Source: Neobacillus vireti (GTDB taxonomy: Bacteria; Bacillota; Bacilli; Bacillales; Cytobacillaceae). Taken from it: DNA of 64,000 nucleotides. Every line of letters begins with the position of its first letter. The stretch's first letter is position 1. A program made the translations under genes and the position numbers. The notes below the pieces were generated by a model. The model searched no databases, was not told where the DNA came from, and worked only from the letters and a program-made list of their open reading frames with translations. The DNA is taken from NCBI RefSeq assembly GCF_001026695.1, contig NZ_LDNB01000002.1, positions 203,998 through 267,997 on the forward strand, read 5' to 3'. Positions 60,099 to 64,000 of this stretch are shown piece by piece.

Positions 60099-61213
60099 AA
60101 AAGGGAATAATAATGGAAATTGATGATGCTTTTCTAACGCTTTTGACCCCCGAAGGTGAATTTTTGCGTGCAAACAAACAAGACCACTTCTATGCAATCG
60201 GTGAAGAAATTCACTTTTTTCCGATTGAAAGCGTAAATCCTTATCGACCAAACCGTTTTTTTACTATTTTTAAGCGTAAAACCGTTTGGGCTGTTATGGC
60301 TGCTCTAATGATTTTTCTTGGCTCTTATATTCCGATGTATCAAAATAATAAAGCCTATGCCTATATGTCGATTGATGTAAACCCAAGTATAGAGCTGGGT
60401 GTAAATAAAAAAATGCAGGTGGTCGAGTTAATTGGGTATAATCAATCCGGTAAGATGATCATTTCACAATTAATTAATTGGAAAAATAAGGACGTATCTG
60501 AATTAACCGCGACTATTTTAACAGAAATGAAAAATGCAGGATTTATAAACGATAACAAACAAGTGATTATTTCTACTGTCAGGACCAAACAACCAGACGA
60601 AAATGTAGAAAAAGAGTTGCAAAAAAATATGGATAAGATTAAAGCAGCGGTAAACAATCAGCATTTAGAACTGACAGTTGTAACTGCTACAGAAAAAGAC
60701 TTAGATAAAGCACATGAACTAGGAATTACTGCAGGAAGGTATCAAGAAAGCAAAATAATTGAGTCAGCTAATAACGGGAAAAACAAAAAGAAGGAGATAC
60801 AGAAATCTATTGAAACAAAGCAGGAAAATAATGCTGTTTCATCCGAGCCTAGTAAAACAGTTCCACCAGGGCAATTAAAAAAACAGGTAGAACCTGATAA
60901 CGGCGTCCATCAAAACGAAAAAAATAAATCGCCTAGAGAACCCCATCAATGGGGCGGAAAGTCAATGCCCCCAGGGCAGTTGAAGAAAATGGAAGAAGAG
61001 CCATTGAAACAAAACAATGGCCAGCAAAAAAAACAATATTACCAAAAGGAAAAATCTAACGAGAATCAAAAATCCAAAAATTATGGAAAAGATAACGGGA
61101 ATCACTACGGAAAAAATAAAGAAAATACTAACGGCAGGAACAACGGAAAAAATAACGGTAAACATAATGAAAAACATAACGAAAAACATAATGAAAAACA
61201 TAAAAATAAGTAA
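60095..61213 (+). CDS. rsgI: RsgI anti-sigma-I factor
   Basis: GTG 60095 overlaps the sigI stop and gives MKKGIIMEIDD, matching RsgI N-termini. Residues 1-55 form the cytoplasmic RsgI_N domain that binds SigI, 63-80 a TM. The extracellular part begins with IDVNPSIELGVN near 93-104, where relatives undergo autoproteolysis between Asn96 and Pro97. The C-terminal 170 residues are low-complexity: two PPGQLKK units and a run of NGK/HNEK repeats, very basic and hydrophilic. It holds SigI inactive at the membrane until extracellular signals trigger proteolysis. Confidence 0.92.
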   Translation: MKKGIIMEIDDAFLTLLTPEGEFLRANKQDHFYAIGEEIHFFPIESVNPYRPNRFFTIFKRKTVWAVMAALMIFLGSYIPMYQNNKAYAYMSIDVNPSIELGVNKKMQVVELIGYNQSGKMIISQLINWKNKDVSELTATILTEMKNAGFINDNKQVIISTVRTKQPDENVEKELQKNMDKIKAAVNNQHLELTVVTATEKDLDKAHELGITAGRYQESKIIESANNGKNKKKEIQKSIETKQENNAVSSEPSKTVPPGQLKKQVEPDNGVHQNEKNKSPREPHQWGGKSMPPGQLKKMEEEPLKQNNGQQKKQYYQKEKSNENQKSKNYGKDNGNHYGKNKENTNGRNNGKNNGKHNEKHNEKHNEKHKNK

Positions 61214-61215
61214 AA

Positions 61216-61246
61216 GTCCGGCTAAATACCGGACTTTTTTCCATGT
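61216..61246 (+). terminator. Terminator of sigI-rsgI
   Basis: AGTCCGG(C) and CCGGACT stem with a loop TAAATA and T-run. Confidence 0.85.
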
Positions 61247-61254
61247 ATATTTAA

Positions 61255-61458
61255 TTATTGTTTGTTAAATTGTCCAGACATTTGGGCTTGAGCTTGCTGT
61301 ACGAGTCTTTTGGTAATTTCCCCGCCTACAGATCCGTTCGCTCTAGAAACTGTATCTGAACCTAAGTGGACACCAAATTCTTGGGCAATTTCGTATTTTA
61401 CTTGATCTAAATATTGTTCAATTCCTGGTACTAGTAGTTTGTTGCTGCTATTAGCCAT
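61255..61458 (-). CDS. Alpha/beta-type small acid-soluble spore protein
   Basis: This 67-residue protein has the two SASP signatures: the germination protease site [10 protein letters not shown] near residue 21 and [14 protein letters not shown] near 44. It binds spore DNA and gives UV resistance. ATG 61458 follows AGGAGTGG. It is expected to be transcribed by sigma-G; no clear promoter was resolved. Confidence 0.95.
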   Translation of the reverse strand: MANSSNKLLVPGIEQYLDQVKYEIAQEFGVHLGSDTVSRANGSVGGEITKRLVQQAQAQMSGQFNKQ

Positions 61459-61566
61459 TATGTTCCACTCCTAATAATTATTACAACGGTTTTTTAACCG
61501 CTGTATAAATATTATTTAGTTGCAAACCGTTTTTCATAAGTGGTAATGTTTTTCGGAATTGGATAC

Positions 61567-61716
61567 TGTCTAGCTCCAGCGCCCTAGCGGCTAGTGTCCT
61601 TCGCGCTCCGCCCTACGATAAGTCAACATCGATTCACTCTGCTCACCGTGTTTCCTTTATCTCGGTTGGAGTGCTCCAGGCCATACGCCGCTGACCAGGG
61701 CGCTTGCACTTTTCTT
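61567..61716. repeat. Dispersed intergenic repeat, family A-related, copy 3
   Basis: The termini TGTCTAGCTCCAGCGCC and GGGCGCTTGCACTTTTCTT match those of copies 1 and 2, but the interior (CGCGCTCCGCCCTACGATAAGT, AGTCAACATCGATTCACTC) is different. The element ends one base before the stop codon of the DUF3905 gene. Confidence 0.7.
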
Positions 61717-61717
61717 A

Positions 61718-62071
61718 TCAATCTGTCCCTTTTCCTGCATCTTTTGTTGGGTGCATAAAGGGGGATGCTTGTGGTTTCCGCTTGCTTTCAAGCAGCTCCC
61801 GGTTTTCGGTTGTGTTCCAGCCAATATCATTAGTAGGATGAACCCAATCATCGCCGGCCATAATCTCTGGGGCAGTATCCACAGACCAGTTTTCTAAAGG
61901 GGAATTGTCAGAGGCATATAAACTGTCTCCGATAGTCACTCCATATTTATTGACAAATGGGTCCTTCATTTTGATGTCGGTACCCTTAAAGCTTGGAGCA
62001 TTCATTTGATGTGGCATTGTTTCCTCAATAGTTACCTGCTCAATAGACCCATGCTTTGATTTTTTAGTCAT
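61718..62071 (-). CDS. DUF3905-domain protein
   Basis: ATG 62071 after GAGGTG gives 117 residues. The acidic, Asn/Asp/Pro-rich core (DPFVNKYGVTIGDSLYASDNSPLENWSVDTAPEIMAGDDWVHPTNDIGWNTTENR near 38-92) fits DUF3905 found in spore-forming Firmicutes; its role is unknown. It lies between an SASP gene and a small basic-protein gene, so a spore function is plausible. The stop codon borders a repeat. Confidence 0.72.
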   Translation of the reverse strand: MTKKSKHGSIEQVTIEETMPHQMNAPSFKGTDIKMKDPFVNKYGVTIGDSLYASDNSPLENWSVDTAPEIMAGDDWVHPTNDIGWNTTENRELLESKRKPQASPFMHPTKDAGKGTD

Positions 62072-62204
62072 GCTGCTCACACCTCTTTTTTCTTTATTTT
62101 CTACGTCAAGGGTAATTTTATTTATGAAAAATAAGGAAAGGAATGATTGCAGGCAATATGATGAAAACTATCTATGTACGATTACATTTTAGGAGGATTA
62201 CTTT

Positions 62205-62366
62205 ATGGCGAAGAGGAAAGCTGAATTTGATGCAGTAGAAAAATATACGAAAACACCTCACAAAAATATTCAGGAAAGTGAATTCTCAGCAGAATTTACC
62301 GATAATAACAATGCCATTAGGTTTGCAAACCGCAATTCAAAATTAGGAAAAAAAGGAAGAGGTTAA
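62205..62366 (+). CDS. Small basic hypothetical protein
   Basis: ATG 62205 follows AGGAGG and gives 53 residues (begins MAKRKAEFDAVEKYTKTPHK), rich in Lys, Asn and acidic residues and without hydrophobic segments. It has its own terminator. No family was recognised, though the composition is like several small spore proteins. Confidence 0.6.
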   Translation: MAKRKAEFDAVEKYTKTPHKNIQESEFSAEFTDNNNAIRFANRNSKLGKKGRG

Positions 62367-62367
62367 A

Positions 62368-62396
62368 AAATAAGCCGGAATTTCCGGCTTATTTCA
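62368..62396. terminator. Bidirectional terminator
   Basis: AATAAGCCGGAA and TTCCGGCTTATT stem with flanking A and T runs, between convergent genes. Confidence 0.88.
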
Positions 62397-64000
62397 ATTC
62401 ATTAAATGGAAAAATAAGTGTCCGATCGTTTATCGGGTCAAAATAGGCTAATAAATAGGCAGGCTGCTGATCAATTTCTCCAGTTGCTAAATACTTTGTT
62501 AAATCAAAGGAAAGTTCTTCAAGCATTGTATGCTTATATAATTCCTTTTCATCGAGTTTAAGCTCAAAGAATTCTTGCCCGAGAAGTTGTCGATTCTCAA
62601 GGATTTGTTTATAAAGCTGTGAGCGCTGACCTTTATCGAGTGTTGGGCCCCACCAAGGCTTTCTCGGTTTGTATTTATGATTTTTTAAATAATCATACTT
62701 CATGAGTCCGTTAATGACTTCAAGATTTCCTGCCGATTTCTGTTCAAGGAAAGAATTTAAGCGCAGGAATAAGTCCTCAAGCTGATGACCGATTCTTGAC
62801 CAGCCCTGCATGTCCCAATAAGAACCAAATTCTTGAAAGAAATCAAATGGGGAAGGAAAAATACTCGTTACCAAGTATTCAACGGCAGTATCCATTCTAT
62901 GATCATTCCAATATTTTTCTAACACGTCTTCTACTTGTTTAATTCTAACAATATCATCGAAAGATAGAACATTATTAGACAGGATTTCATATGGTGAATG
63001 ATCCATAAAGACATATTGATGCTGCTCAGCTCGGAGTCGTAGACCTGTTCCTCGGAGCATTTTCAGAAACCCCAATTGCAATTCTTCAGGCCGCATTTCA
63101 AACACATCATTGAAAGTTTTACGAAATGATGAATAATCTTCTTCTGGAAGACCAGCAATCAAATCAAGATGCTGATCAATTTTTCTTCCTTCTTTTACCA
63201 TTGTGACAGTTCTAGTCAACTTTGAAAAATTTTGCTTGCGCATTACGAGCTCATTTGTATAATCATTGGTTGACTGAACACCTATTTCAAAGCGGAAGAG
63301 CCCTCTTGGCGCCTCTTGATTAAGAAATTCAATTACCTCTGGACGCATGATATCAGCGGTAATTTCAAATTGAAATACGGTGCCGGGAAGATGTTCATCA
63401 ATAAGAAAGCGGAACATTTCCATTGCATAGCTTCGGCTAATATTAAATGTCCTGTCCACAAACTTAATTGTCTTGGCTCCATTGGCCATCAAATAGCGAA
63501 TATCTTCCTTAATATTTTCTCGATCAAAATAACGAACTCCGACTTCTATCGATGAGAGGCAGAATTGACAGCTAAACGGACAGCCTCGGCTTGTTTCGAT
63601 ATATGTGACACGTTTCCCAAGACTCCCTATGTCCTCAGGAAAGCGGTATGGTGACGGAAGTTCTTTAAGATCGAGCTTATTCATTTGTAACGTTTTCTTG
63701 ATTTGACCTTTTTCCCGATAAGCAATCCCAGGAACCTTCTGATAATTTTTGTCCGTTTCTATTTCGGTGAGCAGTTGTTTAAACGTTTGTTCACCCTCGC
63801 CGATACCAATAAAATCAATATAAGGGTGATTTTCCATCCACTCAGTCGTATCATATGTTACTTCAGGGCCTCCTAAGACAATTAAGATAGAAGGATTGAT
63901 TTTTTTAAGCATATTTACGACTTTAAGGGTTTCTTCGATATTCCAGATATAGCAGCTAAATCCAATCACGGTTGGATTCGCTTGATATAGGTCGGAAACG
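62389..64000 (-). CDS. B12-binding-domain radical SAM protein with DUF4080 (5' end beyond window)
   Basis: The frame is still open at base 64000 (VSDLYQANPT precedes the GTG at 63969), so the N-terminus lies outside the window. The visible N-terminal part is the rest of a B12-binding domain (VLGGPEVTYD, IGIGEGEQTF). A radical SAM core follows with the 4Fe-4S motif C-x3-C-x2-C in RGCPFSCQFC, GAKTIKFVDRTFN and DLIAGLPEEDY. The last 180 residues match the DUF4080 extension. Cobalamin-dependent radical SAM enzymes often methylate or rearrange unactivated carbons; the substrate here is unknown. Confidence 0.85.
   Translation of the reverse strand, partial: VSDLYQANPTVIGFSCYIWNIEETLKVVNMLKKINPSILIVLGGPEVTYDTTEWMENHPYIDFIGIGEGEQTFKQLLTEIETDKNYQKVPGIAYREKGQIKKTLQMNKLDLKELPSPYRFPEDIGSLGKRVTYIETSRGCPFSCQFCLSSIEVGVRYFDRENIKEDIRYLMANGAKTIKFVDRTFNISRSYAMEMFRFLIDEHLPGTVFQFEITADIMRPEVIEFLNQEAPRGLFRFEIGVQSTNDYTNELVMRKQNFSKLTRTVTMVKEGRKIDQHLDLIAGLPEEDYSSFRKTFNDVFEMRPEELQLGFLKMLRGTGLRLRAEQHQYVFMDHSPYEILSNNVLSFDDIVRIKQVEDVLEKYWNDHRMDTAVEYLVTSIFPSPFDFFQEFGSYWDMQGWSRIGHQLEDLFLRLNSFLEQKSAGNLEVINGLMKYDYLKNHKYKPRKPWWGPTLDKGQRSQLYKQILENRQLLGQEFFELKLDEKELYKHTMLEELSFDLTKYLATGEIDQQPAYLLAYFDPINDRTLIFPFNELK

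Noticed and set aside
61657..61851. 64-codon minus-strand frame
   Set aside because: It spans repeat A copy 3 and the end of the DUF3905 gene in another frame, without a ribosome binding site.

Overview
The window is AT-rich bacterial DNA that reads as the chromosome of an endospore-forming member of the Bacillaceae (Bacillus/Neobacillus-like). The evidence is strong AGGAGG-type ribosome binding sites, frequent TTG/GTG starts, many Bacillus subtilis-type genes (yjcG/yjcH, ywrF, adaA-adaB, yknWXYZ, desK-desR, ycnK-ycnJ-ycnI, sigI-rsgI, cwlO), spore proteins (alpha/beta SASP, YjcZ-type peptides) and a class IV (PhaR-PhaC) polyhydroxyalkanoate synthase. No phage, integrase, transposase, plasmid function, rRNA operon or CRISPR array was seen. 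Mobile-type sequence is limited to small non-coding repeats.

Layout. 0-6 kb: 2H phosphoesterase and esterase (yjcG, yjcH), a WYL-like small protein, a lone tRNA-Val(GAC), a flavin reductase, then a divergent alkylation-repair locus. In that locus alkA and a MagIII-like glycosylase are on the minus strand, adaA-adaB are on the plus strand, and two sites of the Ada-box form AAT-N6-GCAA lie between them. 6-16.5 kb: ABC ATPase, aldo/keto reductase, GNAT enzyme, multidrug MFS pump, yknWXYZ behind a perfect sigma-W promoter, a stand-alone trpB whose start region carries TRAP-like GAG/UAG triplets, and a YitT-type membrane protein. 16.5-24 kb: first PHA locus (PhaR-like protein, phasin-like protein, phaR interrupted by an in-frame stop, phaC and a decayed hydrolase), then desK-desR, a hydrolase and an IDEAL-domain protein. 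24-29.6 kb: a four-gene operon of OCD-family reductase, M19-like amidohydrolase, CocE/NonD hydrolase and tryptophan 2,3-dioxygenase. 29.8-39.6 kb: sugar-type ABC importer without an ATPase, copper locus ycnK-ycnJ-ycnI, a CoxG-like protein and PEP carboxylase. 39.6-48.7 kb: a carbon-storage block of adhE, acyl-CoA ligase, phasin-like protein, phaR, phaC, a convergent hydrolase, phaQ and phaP. 49-64 kb: CwlO-like endopeptidase, a three-gene operon of DUF6230/DUF6114-type proteins, a LuxR-type regulator with an overlapping 45-codon ORF, YjcZ-like peptides, an FtsH paralog, prfC, sigI-rsgI, SASP, DUF3905 and a B12-binding radical SAM protein cut by the window edge.

How the parts fit. The two PHA loci share the gene order phasin-like > phaR > phaC > (convergent) alpha/beta hydrolase, so they look like paralogous copies. 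The 44-48.7 kb copy is intact and retains phaQ-phaP. The 17-20.7 kb copy is decaying: its phaR has a nonsense codon and its hydrolase is reduced to fused N- and C-terminal remnants. A FadR-type palindrome upstream of adhE and the acyl-CoA ligase next to the second locus connect fatty-acyl metabolism with storage. The least explained units are the OCD/M19/CocE/TDO operon, the DUF6230/DUF6114 operon and the LuxR gene with its small overlapping ORF.

Limits. All family calls come from reading motifs and remembered family features; no alignment or database search was run. Start codons were moved from the longest ORF to the codon best placed behind a Shine-Dalgarno sequence where the difference was clear. 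Regulatory sites are matches to known consensus sequences or symmetric sequences noticed by eye.
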